64,000 nt of DNA from Actinomycetales bacterium. GTDB taxonomy: Bacteria > Actinomycetota > Actinomycetes > S36-B12. Below, one piece after another: positions 46,097 to 56,075 of the stretch. Within the stretch, counting starts at the first letter, position 1; the number at the start of each line of letters is the position of its first letter. Where the stretch lies: positions 1-64,000 of the forward strand of contig JAGWXF010000001.1 of assembly GCA_018970025.1 (NCBI GenBank), read 5' to 3'. Below the pieces are notes generated by a model. The model worked only from the letters and a program-made list of their open reading frames with translations. It was not told where the DNA came from and did no database searches. The position numbers and the translations under genes were made by a program.

Positions 46097-47524
46097 GTGA
46101 GCGACCGGGTCGGGACGAGGCTGCGCGGCTGGGATGCCGCGACCTTCCGAACGGCGAGCAGCGACCCGACCATGCGGTCGACGGTGATCGCCATGGGGAT
46201 CCTGGACCATGCACCCGACTGGGCCCGGATCCGCTCCCGCTTCGATCGGCTGACCAGGTTCGTGCCCTCCCTGCGCATGCGGCCGCTGTACGGCGCGACC
46301 GGGTTCTCCGCGCCCCGCCTGGCAATCGACCCGGACTTCGACCTTGACGTGCACCTGCGCCGGTATCGGCTGCCCGAGGGCGCCGGCTGGCAGGATCTCC
46401 TCGACGATGCTCGTCGGATGAGCCTGACCGACTTCGACCTCAGGCGGCCGCTGTGGGAGGCCGCCATCGTCGAGGGCCTGCCGAACGGGGAGGCTGCCTT
46501 CCTGCTGAAGCTGCACCACTCCATCGCGGACGGGCAGGCGACGGTCATGATCGCTCTGTCGCTGTTCGAGCTCGGGCCCGATCCCAATCCCGACGAGCCG
46601 CCTGCGCCGCAGGTCCCCGACGGCAGTGACGTGAGCATCGCGGATGTCACCATCGCCAACCTCATCGACGATGTGCGCCAGGCTGCCGGGCAGGTGCAGT
46701 CGGCTGCGCGGGTGGCTGGCGGCCTGGCACGCGGATGGGCGACGGATCCGGTCAGCACCTGGGCTCGTACCTGGCGCACCGTCGGGTCGATCGGCCGTTT
46801 CACCTCGGTTGCCGATCAGCCGATGTCCCAGGTCATGTGCGGCCGCGGAACCACCTATCGATTCGGTGCCTTCCACCTGCCGTTTCGTGCCCTGCGGGCG
46901 GCAGCAAAGGCCCATGACCTGAGCGTGAATGACGCCTTCATGGCGGCTGTCGGCGTCGGCCTGGACACGTATCATCGGCGGCACGGCGCACTGGTGGAGG
47001 AACTGCGGGTCAACGTACCGATCAGCCTGCGCGGCGATCCCGGCGATCGCTCTGGACGAGCCTCCAATGCGGTGAGCATCGCGCGCTTCGGCCTACCGAT
47101 CGCCGGGCTGACGAATCCTGAGCGGATGCGCGCGGCGCATGACCTGGTGGACCGCTGGCGGGCGGAGCCGGCCCTTCGACTGGCTGAGCCGCTTGCCGAG
47201 GTCAGCTGGTTCGTCCCGGTGCCGATGCTCGCGGCGCAGGCACGCGCCTCCGACATCACCACCAGCAACGTGCCGGGGCCTCCGATCCCGATCTACCTCG
47301 CGGGAGCCCGGCTGGTGGCGGCATTCCCACTGGTGGCGACCATTGGGGCTGCAGTGAACATCACCATGGTCACCTACGACGGTAGTGCCTTCATCGGCGT
47401 CTCCTGCGACGACCGTGCTGTCCCGGACCACGCCGAGCTGGTCGAGGACCTGCGCGGAGGGTTCGCGGACGTGGCCGACATAGCTGTCGGGCCAGCGGAT
47501 CGCTACGGGTCGCCCGGCGCGTGA
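46097..47524 (+). CDS. Wax ester synthase/diacylglycerol acyltransferase (WS/DGAT)
   Basis: It esterifies acyl-CoA to diacylglycerol or fatty alcohols for storage lipid. The 475-residue protein has the catalytic HHxxxDG in LKLHHSIADGQATV (about residue 135), the fold motif VNVPISLRG and the C-terminal SNVPGPPIPIYLAGA region. Substrate preference is not readable. GTG 46097 has GGAGG five bases upstream. It lies between yebC and ruvC and ends 76 bases before ruvC. Confidence 0.9.
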   Translation: MSDRVGTRLRGWDAATFRTASSDPTMRSTVIAMGILDHAPDWARIRSRFDRLTRFVPSLRMRPLYGATGFSAPRLAIDPDFDLDVHLRRYRLPEGAGWQDLLDDARRMSLTDFDLRRPLWEAAIVEGLPNGEAAFLLKLHHSIADGQATVMIALSLFELGPDPNPDEPPAPQVPDGSDVSIADVTIANLIDDVRQAAGQVQSAARVAGGLARGWATDPVSTWARTWRTVGSIGRFTSVADQPMSQVMCGRGTTYRFGAFHLPFRALRAAAKAHDLSVNDAFMAAVGVGLDTYHRRHGALVEELRVNVPISLRGDPGDRSGRASNAVSIARFGLPIAGLTNPERMRAAHDLVDRWRAEPALRLAEPLAEVSWFVPVPMLAAQARASDITTSNVPGPPIPIYLAGARLVAAFPLVATIGAAVNITMVTYDGSAFIGVSCDDRAVPDHAELVEDLRGGFADVADIAVGPADRYGSPGA

Positions 47525-47550
47525 TGCGAGCCGAGGTCGGACGGCACCCC

Positions 47551-47556
47551 TAGGCT
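47551..47556 (+). promoter_or_regulatory. -10 element of ruvCAB
   Basis: TAGGCT predicts a transcript start near 47562, at the left edge of the LexA box, with GGGAGG seven bases before ruvC ATG. Confidence 0.55.
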
Positions 47557-47561
47557 GCAAC

Positions 47562-47577
47562 TCGAACAGGTGTTCGC
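47562..47577 (+). promoter_or_regulatory. LexA (SOS) operator of ruvCAB
   Basis: TCGAACAGGTGTTCGC matches the actinobacterial SOS box TCGAAC-N4-GTTCGA at 11 of 12 specified positions. It lies just downstream of the -10, where bound LexA would block transcription of the Holliday-junction operon. Confidence 0.85.
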
Positions 47578-47600
47578 ACGATTGGCGAGGGAGGTCGAGC

Positions 47601-48116
47601 ATGCGCGTGCTCGGAGTCGACCCCGGCCTGACTCGCTGCGGGGTCGCGATCATCGACGGCGCACCGGGACGAGTCCTCGTCCCATGCCATATCGGGGTCC
47701 TGCGGACCGATCCGGGCATCGAGATCGCTCGTCGGCTGGCCGAGCTCGAGCAGGGGCTCCTCGCCCTCGTCCACGAGCACGAGCCAGAGATGATCGCCAT
47801 CGAGCGGGTGTTCAGCCAGCACAACGTCCGCAGTGCCATGGGCACCGCGCAGGCCGCTGCCATGGCTCTGCTCATCGCCGGCCGGCTGGACGTGCCCGTC
47901 GCCCTGCACACGCCCACCGAGGTGAAGGCAGCGGTGACCGGGAACGGCCGGGCTCCCAAGGAGCAGGTGGCCGCGATGATCACCAAGGTGCTTGGCCTTC
48001 GGCAGGCGCCGCGACCTGCAGATGCCGCTGACGCGGTCGCCATTGCGATTTGCCAGGTGTGGCGAGGCACCGCCCAGCGCCGGATAGCCGGAGCCCTGGC
48101 TGGTGCCGGCCGATGA
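47601..48116 (+). CDS. ruvC: Holliday junction resolvase RuvC
   Basis: RuvC cuts Holliday junctions symmetrically. The 171-residue RNase H-like endonuclease has its acidic catalytic residues in LGVDPGLTRCG (Asp), MIAIERVFSQHN (Glu) and PADAADAVAIAI (two Asp). It is under the LexA box at 47562. The ATG has GGGAGG at good spacing. The stop overlaps ruvA in ATGA. Confidence 0.97.
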   Translation: MRVLGVDPGLTRCGVAIIDGAPGRVLVPCHIGVLRTDPGIEIARRLAELEQGLLALVHEHEPEMIAIERVFSQHNVRSAMGTAQAAAMALLIAGRLDVPVALHTPTEVKAAVTGNGRAPKEQVAAMITKVLGLRQAPRPADAADAVAIAICQVWRGTAQRRIAGALAGAGR

Positions 48117-48709
48117 TCGCGTTCCTGCGGGGCGCAGTCGCGTCGGCCTCGCCCGATGGCGTGGTCATCGACGTGGGCGGCGTCGGCATCGCTGCCGCGT
48201 GCACCCCTGCAACTGCGCTCGGCCTGCGTCCCGGTGACCATGTGGAACTGGTGACCTCCCTGGTTGTCCGCGAGGATGGCTGGACGCTGTACGGCTTCGT
48301 CGATGCCGACGAGCGGCGGGTCTTCGAGCTGGTGCAGACGGTCAGCGGCATCGGCCCGCGCCTAGCCCTCGGCCTGCTGGCAACGCTGACGCCGGATGCC
48401 CTGAGGTCTGCGGTCGCCAGCGAGGATCTCGCAACCCTGACCCGGGTGCCGGGCATCGGCAGGAAGGGTGCCGCGCGCCTGGTCCTGGAACTGAAGGATC
48501 GTCTCGGCCAGCCGGCATCCGCGGTGGCGGCAAGCCCGCTGGGGGCAGGCTGGCAGGCCGCTGTGATCGCGGGCCTGACGTCCCTGGGCTGGTCGGCCAA
48601 GGAGGCCGAGCGGGCAGCCCAGTCGGTTGCGCCGATGGCCGAAGAGCAGGCCAGCCCCGACATCCCCGTGCTGCTGAAGGCAGCCCTTCGCAGCCTGGAC
48701 AGGTCCTGA
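48113..48709 (+). CDS. ruvA: Holliday junction branch migration protein RuvA
   Basis: RuvA tetramers bind the four-way junction and load RuvB. The 198-residue protein has the N-terminal OB fold (MIAFLRGAVASASPDGVVIDVGG), tandem helix-hairpin-helix motifs (VSGIGPRLALGLL; VPGIGRKGAARLVLELKDR) and the C-terminal RuvB-binding helix domain (SLGWSAKEAERAAQ). ATG 48113 overlaps ruvC; ruvB begins three bases after its stop. Confidence 0.96.
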   Translation: MIAFLRGAVASASPDGVVIDVGGVGIAAACTPATALGLRPGDHVELVTSLVVREDGWTLYGFVDADERRVFELVQTVSGIGPRLALGLLATLTPDALRSAVASEDLATLTRVPGIGRKGAARLVLELKDRLGQPASAVAASPLGAGWQAAVIAGLTSLGWSAKEAERAAQSVAPMAEEQASPDIPVLLKAALRSLDRS

Positions 48710-48712
48710 GCC

Positions 48713-49741
48713 GTGGAGCACTCGATCACCGATGCTGCCTCGGATCCCGATGACCTGGCAGTCGAGGGAGCCCTTCGGCCCACCCACCTGGGGGAGTTCA
48801 TCGGCCAGGAGCGGGTGAAGTCGCAGCTCGGGCTTGTCCTGGAGGCAGCTCGACGCCGTGGCCGGCCCGCAGACCACGTGCTGCTGAGCGGCCCACCGGG
48901 CCTGGGCAAGACCACGCTCGCGGGCATCATCGCGGCAGAGCTCGGGGCACCGCTGCGGATGACCTCTGGCCCGGCCCTGCAGCATGCCGGCGACATCGCG
49001 GCCGTGCTGTCCAGCCTGCAGCCAGGGGAGGTGCTCTTCCTGGACGAAATCCACCGCACGGCCCGACCGGCGGAGGAGATGCTCTACCTGGCGATGGAGG
49101 ACTTCCGAGTCGACGTGGTGGTCGGCAAGGGGCCTGGTGCCACGGCAATCCCCCTTGAGATCGCGCCCTTCACGCTCGTCGGAGCGACCACGCGAGCCGG
49201 CCTGCTGCCGAGCCCGCTGCGGGATCGATTCGGATTCACGGCCCACCTGGACTTCTACGACCCGGCCGACCTGAGGGTCATCCTGCGCCGATCGGCGTCG
49301 CTGCTGGGGGTCGACCTTCGCGACGAGGGCGCGCTGGAGATCTCCGGCCGATGCCGTGGCACCCCGCGGATCGCCAACCGGCTGCTGCGACGCGTACGCG
49401 ACTGGGCCCAGGTCCACGGCGACGGCGTGGTGGATCGTGCCACGGCATCAGCAGCCCTGGAGCTGTACGAGGTCGATGACCTCGGCCTGGACCGCATCGA
49501 CCGTGCCGTCCTGGACGTGCTCATCAGGCGCTTCGGCGGCGGTCCGGTTGGGCTGTCGACGCTGGCGGTCTCAGTCGGAGAGGAGCCGGAGACGATCGAG
49601 ACGGTGGCCGAGCCGTTCCTCGTCCGCCTGGGGCTGATCGTTCGCACCCCGCGAGGACGTGTCGCCGCCCCGGCCGCCTGGTCGCATCTGGGGCTGGCTC
49701 CAGCGGTGCCTGCCCAAGCCGAGTTCGATCTGTCGGACTAG
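48713..49741 (+). CDS. ruvB: Holliday junction branch migration ATPase RuvB
   Basis: RuvB is the hexameric AAA+ motor of branch migration. The 342-residue protein has Walker [15 protein letters not shown], Walker [11 protein letters not shown], sensor 1 [11 protein letters not shown], the arginine finger in PLRDRFG and a C-terminal winged helix ([31 protein letters not shown]). The N-terminus is [15 protein letters not shown]. It ends the LexA-controlled ruvCAB operon. Confidence 0.97.
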   Translation: MEHSITDAASDPDDLAVEGALRPTHLGEFIGQERVKSQLGLVLEAARRRGRPADHVLLSGPPGLGKTTLAGIIAAELGAPLRMTSGPALQHAGDIAAVLSSLQPGEVLFLDEIHRTARPAEEMLYLAMEDFRVDVVVGKGPGATAIPLEIAPFTLVGATTRAGLLPSPLRDRFGFTAHLDFYDPADLRVILRRSASLLGVDLRDEGALEISGRCRGTPRIANRLLRRVRDWAQVHGDGVVDRATASAALELYEVDDLGLDRIDRAVLDVLIRRFGGGPVGLSTLAVSVGEEPETIETVAEPFLVRLGLIVRTPRGRVAAPAAWSHLGLAPAVPAQAEFDLSD

Positions 49742-49782
49742 GGTAATGCGGCACCTATTGACCATCGCACCCCTGGAGAGCC

Positions 49783-50103
49783 GTGGACCTCGTCAGCATC
49801 CTTCCGCTGGTTTTGCTCGCGGTCGTGTTCTACCTGCTCATCATGCGGCCCGCTCGGAATCGCCAGAAGCAGCAGCAGCAGCTCATCGCGTCGGTGGGGC
49901 CTGGGACGAGGATCATGACCACGGCCGGGTTCTACGGGACGATCTCCTCTCGCGATGGTGATGACCTCACCGTCGTGCTCGCCCCCGGCGTCGAGATCCG
50001 CATGATCGCGTCGGCCGTGGCCAGGGTGATCCAGGATGAGGAGCTGCCCGCCTCCGGCACCACGCCCTCGGATCCTCCGGGCGGCCCGTCGGCAGGGGAG
50101 TAG
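49783..50103 (+). CDS. yajC: Preprotein translocase subunit YajC
   Basis: YajC is the small accessory subunit of the SecDF-YajC complex. The 106-residue protein has one TM helix (LVSILPLVLLAVVFYLLIMRP) followed by the conserved cytoplasmic RIMTTAGFYGTISS and a Gly/Pro/Ser-rich tail. The GTG start has GGAG upstream. TAGGGT at the ruvB stop could be its own -10. secD follows six bases later. Confidence 0.92.
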   Translation: MDLVSILPLVLLAVVFYLLIMRPARNRQKQQQQLIASVGPGTRIMTTAGFYGTISSRDGDDLTVVLAPGVEIRMIASAVARVIQDEELPASGTTPSDPPGGPSAGE

Positions 50104-50109
50104 GGCGTC

Positions 50110-51969
50110 GTGGCACCAGTCTCCAGCAGCAAGCCGAGCCGGGCCCTGATCGCCCTGGCGGTTCTGATGATCGGGCTCGGGGTCTGGGCTTTCTTCCCCG
50201 GCACCAGCAATGCGGTACGGCTGGGCCTGGACCTTCAGGGCGGCACCCAGGTGATCCTGATCCCGCGCCCGGTCAGCGAAGGCGCGACCATCAGCGACGA
50301 GCAGCTCGCCCAGACGGTCGCCATCATCCGGCAGCGCGTCGACGGCCTTGGCGTCGCCGAGGCCGAGGTGACCACCCAGGGATCCGGGAACAACGCTGCG
50401 ATCATCGTGTCGGTTCCGGGTGCCAACCAGGATCGCGTCGTCGATCTCGTCCAGCGCACCGCGCTGCTGGACTTCCGGCCGGTCTACCAGCTGCTGAGCC
50501 CTGTCCCGACGACGGCGCAGCCGACCCCGCCTCCGGCGGCCTCGGCCAGTCCAGGAGCCACGGACAGTCCTGATGCCTCGGCCAGCCTAGGAGCCACGGC
50601 CGGCCCGGTCGTGTCGGCCAGTCCTGCGGTGGCAGATAGCAGTGGCTCCCCTGCGTCGGTCGCCTCAGCGACTCCGTCGGGCCGCAGCGGCTCGCTGCGG
50701 ATCGGGGCCTCTGATGCCGCCAGCCCGGCCCCGAGCGCTACCGCAAGCCCGTCCTCGAGCCCGTCAGCAAGCCAAGCGGCGCCCGCGTCTGCCAGCCCTG
50801 CGTCGAGCCAATCAGCTGACGTCACCAAGATCGTGCAGTCGAATGCGAACGATGCCGCCTTCCAGGAGGCCGTGGGCAAGCTCGACTGCACCAACCCGGA
50901 GGTCTACGCCGGAGGCTCGCCGGATGATCCGACGAAGTGGCTGGGCACCTGCGAGCAGAACGGCTCTGCCAAGTACATCCTCGAGCCGGCCTTCATCAAG
51001 GGCACGAATGTGTCATCGGCCAGTGCCGTCCTGCCGCAGAACGGGGTCGGCTGGGTCGTCTCCCTGGGCTTCGACTCGGAAGGGGCCAAGGCGCTGGCCG
51101 ATGCGTCGACGAAGCTCAGTGCCCTGCCCGAGTGCTCGGCGGGCGCGACTCCCTGCAATGCGTTCGCGATCGTCCTCGACGGCGTCGTGACGTCCGCCCC
51201 CCGGTTCAACGAGCCGATCCTCGGCGGTCAGGCCCAGATCGAGGGCAACTTCACGGCCCAGGACGCGAACGACCTGGCCAACGTGCTCAAGTACGGCGCG
51301 CTGCCCGTGACCCTGGAGGCGGCTGACATCACGACCGTGTCGGCGACGGTCGGCAATGACCAGCTTCGCGCCGGGATCATCGCCGGGCTGCTGGGCCTGG
51401 GGCTGGTCGGCATCTACCTGCTGATCTATTATCGAGTGCTCGGGATCGTCGCGGTGCTGTCGCTTGCGATCGCAGGCGGCGTGACCTACGCCACCTTCGT
51501 GGTGCTCAGCAAGACGGTGGGCCTGACCCTGAGCCTGGCCGGGGTTGCGGGCGCGATCGTCGCGATCGGCATCACGGCGGATTCGTTCATCGTGTACTTC
51601 GAGCGAATACGCGACGAGATCCGGGACGGCAGGTCGCTTCGGCAGGCCTGCGACAGCGGGTGGGTACGCGCGCGGCGCACCCTGCTCGCCGCGGACTTCG
51701 TCTCACTCCTCGCTGCCATCGTCCTGTACTTCCTATCCGTCGGAAGCGTGCGCGGATTCGCGCTTGTCCTCGGCCTGACGACCCTGATGGACATCATCAT
51801 CGCCTTCTGGTTCACGCATCCCATCGTCGTGCTCCTGGGTCGGACGAGGTGGATGCAGGCGGGATCCCGCTGGACCGGACTGGATCCGGAGCGCGTGGGA
51901 GGGGCCAGCCTGGCCGGGGCGATCATCGAGCGGTCCAAGCGTCGCGGAACCAAGGAGGTGACTTCCTGA
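50110..51969 (+). CDS. secD: Protein translocase subunit SecD
   Basis: SecD uses the proton-motive force to pull proteins out of SecYEG. TM1 lies at about 11-30, followed by the marker LGLDLQGGTQVIL. The extracytoplasmic P1 domain contains a Ser/Ala/Pro/Thr-rich insertion at about residues 130-237 and three cysteines after it. The second conserved block is GNFTAQDANDLANVLKYGALP, and five TM helices (GIIAGLLGLGLVGIYLL onward) include GITADSFIVYFERIRDE. At 619 residues it is long for the family because of the insertion. The stop overlaps secF. Confidence 0.95.
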   Translation: MAPVSSSKPSRALIALAVLMIGLGVWAFFPGTSNAVRLGLDLQGGTQVILIPRPVSEGATISDEQLAQTVAIIRQRVDGLGVAEAEVTTQGSGNNAAIIVSVPGANQDRVVDLVQRTALLDFRPVYQLLSPVPTTAQPTPPPAASASPGATDSPDASASLGATAGPVVSASPAVADSSGSPASVASATPSGRSGSLRIGASDAASPAPSATASPSSSPSASQAAPASASPASSQSADVTKIVQSNANDAAFQEAVGKLDCTNPEVYAGGSPDDPTKWLGTCEQNGSAKYILEPAFIKGTNVSSASAVLPQNGVGWVVSLGFDSEGAKALADASTKLSALPECSAGATPCNAFAIVLDGVVTSAPRFNEPILGGQAQIEGNFTAQDANDLANVLKYGALPVTLEAADITTVSATVGNDQLRAGIIAGLLGLGLVGIYLLIYYRVLGIVAVLSLAIAGGVTYATFVVLSKTVGLTLSLAGVAGAIVAIGITADSFIVYFERIRDEIRDGRSLRQACDSGWVRARRTLLAADFVSLLAAIVLYFLSVGSVRGFALVLGLTTLMDIIIAFWFTHPIVVLLGRTRWMQAGSRWTGLDPERVGGASLAGAIIERSKRRGTKEVTS

Positions 51970-53102
51970 TGTCGGTCAGCGAAGGAGGTGGCCGGGGCAT
52001 GCGGAGCCTGGGTCAGCGCCTCTACAACGGGCAGTCATCGATCGACTTCATCGGTCGAACGCGCACCTGGTACGTCGCCTCGGCAATCATCCTGCTGATC
52101 TCGATCGGCGCGCTGTTCTTCCGTGGCCTCAACCTGGGCATCGAGTTCCGCGGTGGCGCTGACTTCTCGGTGCCGAATGCCACGTGCTCGGTCGAGCAGG
52201 CACGGGGGGTGTCCGAGGACTTCACCGGTGCTCAGGTCATCGTCACGGAGTCCGCGAGCGGGACCATCCGGGTGCAGACAGAGTCGCTGACCCCGGCGCA
52301 GAGCCTGACGTTCGCTGGAGTCCTGGCGGAGTCCTGCGGCGTCGCGAAGGACGACATCAAGGCGCAGGTGGTCGGGCCGACCTGGGGGGCCGAGATCTCG
52401 AAGAAGGCGCTGCAGGGCCTTGTGGTGTTCCTGCTCCTGCTGGTGATCTTCCTCTCCATCTACTTCGACTGGCGGATGGCGATCGCGGCGCTGGTGGCGC
52501 TCGTGCACGACATCGTCATCACCGTGGGCATCTATGCCCTCACCGGGCTTGAGGTGACGCCCGCGACGGTGATCGGCGTGCTCACGATCCTCGGCTACTC
52601 CCTCTATGACACGGTCGTGGTGTTCGACAAGGTCAGGGAGAACACGCGTGGGATCGGCGGCCAGTCGGTGCTCACCTACGCTGAAGCCGCAAACCTCGCG
52701 GTCAACCAGACCCTCGTACGGAGCATCAACACGTCGATCGTGGCGCTGCTGCCGGTCGTTGCGATCATCGTGGTCGGCGCTGGTCTTCTGGGCGCGGGAA
52801 CCCTGCTCGATCTTGCGGTCGCTCTCGGGATCGGCATGGCTGCCGGCACCTACTCCTCCATCTTCATCGCTACTCCATTCCTGGTGCAGATGAAGAATCG
52901 CCAACCCGAGGTGAAGGCCCTCGCTGGTCGCGTCGCCGCCCGCCGATCGCAGGCTCAGAGGCAGGGCCGCGGCCAGTCGGCGGAGGAGACCGATGCCGAG
53001 GGTGGCAGCCAGGCGCAGGAGGCAGTGGTCACGACGAAGGTGCCCAGCGCCGCCCGGCAGCAGCCTCGGCGAGCAGCCCGCTCCCGCCGTGGGCGCCGCT
53101 GA
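51969..53102 (+). CDS. secF: Protein translocase subunit SecF
   Basis: The partner of SecD. The 377-residue protein has TM1 (TWYVASAIILLISIGALFF), the marker GLNLGIEFRGGADF, a short P1 domain and five more TM helices, with ILGYSLYDTVVVFDKVRENTR carrying the functional Asp. A basic, Gln/Arg-rich cytoplasmic tail of about 60 residues closes it. ATG 51969 overlaps the secD stop (TGATG); the longer track ORF is out of frame with SecD. Confidence 0.95.
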   Translation: MSVSEGGGRGMRSLGQRLYNGQSSIDFIGRTRTWYVASAIILLISIGALFFRGLNLGIEFRGGADFSVPNATCSVEQARGVSEDFTGAQVIVTESASGTIRVQTESLTPAQSLTFAGVLAESCGVAKDDIKAQVVGPTWGAEISKKALQGLVVFLLLLVIFLSIYFDWRMAIAALVALVHDIVITVGIYALTGLEVTPATVIGVLTILGYSLYDTVVVFDKVRENTRGIGGQSVLTYAEAANLAVNQTLVRSINTSIVALLPVVAIIVVGAGLLGAGTLLDLAVALGIGMAAGTYSSIFIATPFLVQMKNRQPEVKALAGRVAARRSQAQRQGRGQSAEETDAEGGSQAQEAVVTTKVPSAARQQPRRAARSRRGRR

Positions 53103-53131
53103 GCGGAGCAACGCGAGCAGGGGCGTGGTCT

Positions 53132-53683
53132 GTGCGAAAGCCGCTGATAGACCCTGACACTCGGGCTGCCGTGCGCGCGTCCATTCGGGTGGTGCCCGAC
53201 TGGCCGATCCCCGGAGTCCAGTTCCAGGACCTGTCCGGGGTCATGGCGGATGCGCACGCCTTCCGGCTGGTTATCGATGCACTGGCCGGCATGGCCAGCG
53301 CCGGAGGGGATCGCATCGACCTGGTCGTGGGCATCGAGGCCCGAGGCTTTGCGTACGGGGCGGCTGTGGCCCATCATCTCGGCGCCGGCTTCGTCGCGGC
53401 GCGCAAGCCAGGCAAGCTTCCCGGCGCCGTGCATGCCCGCGAGTATGAGCTCGAGTACGGCACGGCAACCCTGGAGCTGCACCGGGATGCGATGTCCAGC
53501 GACCATGGCGTGCTGATCGTCGATGATGTCCTGGCAACCGGGGGCACGGCTGTCGCCTGCGCAGACCTCGTCCGTCGGACCGGTGCTCACCTCACGGCGG
53601 CTCTGTTCGTCCTCCAGATTCCCGGGCTCGCAGGCCCGCAGGCCCTCGAATCGGCGGGGGTCGAGTGGGGCTGCCTGCTGTAG
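53132..53683 (+). CDS. apt: Adenine phosphoribosyltransferase
   Basis: It salvages adenine with PRPP to AMP. The 183-residue protein has FQDLSGVMADAHAF, VGIEARGFAYGAAVA, ARKPGKLPG and the PRPP-binding motif VLIVDDVLATGGTAVA. The start is GTG 53132, 29 bases after secF, with no strong Shine-Dalgarno. The secDF-apt-rel order is conserved in actinobacteria. Confidence 0.95.
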   Translation: MRKPLIDPDTRAAVRASIRVVPDWPIPGVQFQDLSGVMADAHAFRLVIDALAGMASAGGDRIDLVVGIEARGFAYGAAVAHHLGAGFVAARKPGKLPGAVHAREYELEYGTATLELHRDAMSSDHGVLIVDDVLATGGTAVACADLVRRTGAHLTAALFVLQIPGLAGPQALESAGVEWGCLL

Positions 53684-53721
53684 TCCGGGTACTTCCCGAG
53701 CCCGCGGCCGGCTTGTCGACG

Positions 53722-53727
53722 TAGACT
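53722..53727 (+). promoter_or_regulatory. -10 element of rel
   Basis: TAGACT in the 69-bp apt-rel gap predicts a short leader carrying GGAGGGG before GTG 53753. No -35 is obvious. Confidence 0.45.
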
Positions 53728-53752
53728 CGGTGCCTCGAGGGCCAGGAGGGGC

Positions 53753-56032
53753 GTGACCAAGGACGCATCGACCGCAACGGAGCCTGGCGCTGCGGCTCCG
53801 GTCACAGCGATGCCCGACACCAGTCGGTTGCGGTCGAGGTTCCCGCGGCTGACGAGCAGCCGGACCTCCTTCCCCGAGCTTGAGCCTCTCATCAGGACCC
53901 TCCGCGCGTACCACCCCAAGGCCGATACCCGCATCATCGAGCGGGCCTACGAGACAGCCGCTCACCTGCACCGCGATCAGAAGCGTCGCAGTGGCGAGGC
54001 ATACATCACCCACCCACTGGCGGTAGCGACGATCCTTGCCGATCTCGGCATGGGCAGCGAGACGCTCGCTGCGGCACTCCTGCATGACACCGTGGAGGAC
54101 ACCGGGTACCACCTTGACGCACTTCGAGAGGACTTCGGGGACGAGGTGGCCCAGCTGGTCGACGGCGTAACCAAGCTCGATCGCGTCACGTACGGCCAGT
54201 CCTCGGCGTCGGAGACGGTCCGCAAGATGGTCGTCGCCATGGCCCGCGATATCCGGGTTCTGGTCATCAAGCTAGCTGACCGCCTGCACAACATGCGCAC
54301 GCTGCGATGGATGCCGCCCGACAAGCAGCAGAAGAAGGCCAGGGAGACCCTGGAGATCTACGCCCCGCTTGCCCATCGACTCGGCATGAACACGATGAAG
54401 TGGGAGCTCGAGGACCTCGCATTCGCCACCCTGCATCCGAAGATGTACGACGAGATCGTTCGACTGGTCGGGCAGCGCGCTCCCTCCCGTGACCAGTACC
54501 TCGCCACGGTCGTCGATGACATCGAGGCGGACCTGCGCAGGAGCAAGATCAAGGCAGTGGTCACCGGCCGCCCGAAGCACTACTACTCCGTTTACCAGAA
54601 GATGATCGTGCGTGGCCGAGACTTCGCCGACATCTATGACCTGGTCGGGGTGCGGGTTCTCGTCGAAGACATCCGGGACTGCTACGCGGTCCTCGGGGTG
54701 ATCCACTCCAGGTGGAGCCCCGTCCCGGGCCGATTCAAGGACTTCATCGCCATGCCGAAGTTCAACATGTACCAGTCCCTGCACACCACGGTCATCGGGC
54801 CGGGCGGCAAGACCGTCGAGCTGCAGATCCGCACGCATGACATGCACCGGGCAGCGGAGTTCGGGGTAGCGGCCCACTGGCGCTACAAGCAGCAGGACGT
54901 GGGAGGCAAGGCCGGCCCCGATGACTTCGGCTGGCTGCGTCAGCTGCTCGAGTGGCAGCGAGAGACCGAGGACCCGGGGGAGTTCCTCGATCAGCTTCGC
55001 TACGACCTGAGCACCTCGGAGGTCTTCGTCTTCACGCCGAAGGGCGACGTGATCGCGCTGCCGGGCGGCGCAACTCCCGTCGACTTCGCGTACAGCGTTC
55101 ATACCGAGGTCGGCCACCGATGCGTGGGCGCCCGCGTCAACGGCAAGCTCGTGCCGCTGGAGTCGGCACTGAGCAACGGTGACGTGATCGAGATCTTCAC
55201 CTCCAAGGCAGAGGGTGCCGGCCCGAGCCGCGACTGGCTCACCTTCGTCGCCTCCGCGCGCGCCAAGAGCAAGATCAAGGCCTGGTTCTCGCGTGAGCGG
55301 CGTGACGAGGCGATTGAGCACGGCAAGGACGCGATCGTCAGGGCGATGCGCAAGCAGGGCCTGCCGCTGCAGCGCCTGATGACGAACCAGGCGATCCAGG
55401 CGCTGGCAGTCGAGCTGCATCAGGCGGATGCTTCCGGGCTGTATGCGGCAGTGGGCGAGGGTCGGGTGTCGTCCGCGATCGTGGTGCAGCGACTGGTGGA
55501 GGCCGCAGGGGGCTCGGAGGCGGCAGCCGACGATGCGGCGGAGGCGCTGACTCCTGCGGCGATGCGCCGAAGGCCGAGCCGTGCATCGTCAGACGTGGGC
55601 GTCGTCGTCGTGGGAGCCCAGGATGTCATGCTCAAGCTGGCCAAGTGCTGCACGCCGGTGCCTGGTGACGCCATCATCGGGTTCGTGACCCGTGGCTCGG
55701 GGGTATCCGTTCACCGGGATGACTGCGTGAATGCCCCCGGACTCAAGGCGGAGCCGGAGCGACTCGTCGAGGTGTCCTGGGCGCCCACCGCGACCAGTGT
55801 CTTCCTGGTCAACCTGCAGGTCGAGGCCCTCGACCGGGCCCGACTGCTCAGTGATGTCACCCGGGCGCTCTCCGACATGCACGTGAACATCCTCAGCGCA
55901 TCGGTCACCACGACGCGTGATCGCATCGCGCTGTCGAGGTTCACGTTCGAGATGGCCGACCCGATGCACCTTGGCTCGGTCATCAAGGCAGTACGGAACG
56001 TCGAGGGCGTCTACGACGCCTACCGGGTCTGA
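53753..56032 (+). CDS. rel: Bifunctional (p)ppGpp synthetase/hydrolase Rel
   Basis: Rel makes and degrades the alarmone (p)ppGpp in response to uncharged tRNA on ribosomes. The 759-residue domains in order are the HD hydrolase ([14 protein letters not shown] and [14 protein letters not shown], metal ligands intact), the synthetase ([34 protein letters not shown]), TGS ([19 protein letters not shown]), a helical and zinc-finger region with [14 protein letters not shown], and a C-terminal ACT domain. Both active sites look complete, so it is the single long RSH typical of actinobacteria. Confidence 0.97.
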   Translation: MTKDASTATEPGAAAPVTAMPDTSRLRSRFPRLTSSRTSFPELEPLIRTLRAYHPKADTRIIERAYETAAHLHRDQKRRSGEAYITHPLAVATILADLGMGSETLAAALLHDTVEDTGYHLDALREDFGDEVAQLVDGVTKLDRVTYGQSSASETVRKMVVAMARDIRVLVIKLADRLHNMRTLRWMPPDKQQKKARETLEIYAPLAHRLGMNTMKWELEDLAFATLHPKMYDEIVRLVGQRAPSRDQYLATVVDDIEADLRRSKIKAVVTGRPKHYYSVYQKMIVRGRDFADIYDLVGVRVLVEDIRDCYAVLGVIHSRWSPVPGRFKDFIAMPKFNMYQSLHTTVIGPGGKTVELQIRTHDMHRAAEFGVAAHWRYKQQDVGGKAGPDDFGWLRQLLEWQRETEDPGEFLDQLRYDLSTSEVFVFTPKGDVIALPGGATPVDFAYSVHTEVGHRCVGARVNGKLVPLESALSNGDVIEIFTSKAEGAGPSRDWLTFVASARAKSKIKAWFSRERRDEAIEHGKDAIVRAMRKQGLPLQRLMTNQAIQALAVELHQADASGLYAAVGEGRVSSAIVVQRLVEAAGGSEAAADDAAEALTPAAMRRRPSRASSDVGVVVVGAQDVMLKLAKCCTPVPGDAIIGFVTRGSGVSVHRDDCVNAPGLKAEPERLVEVSWAPTATSVFLVNLQVEALDRARLLSDVTRALSDMHVNILSASVTTTRDRIALSRFTFEMADPMHLGSVIKAVRNVEGVYDAYRV

Positions 56033-56075
56033 TCAGCCGACCACGTGGGGCCTGACGGCTCCATGGCGCAGGTCG

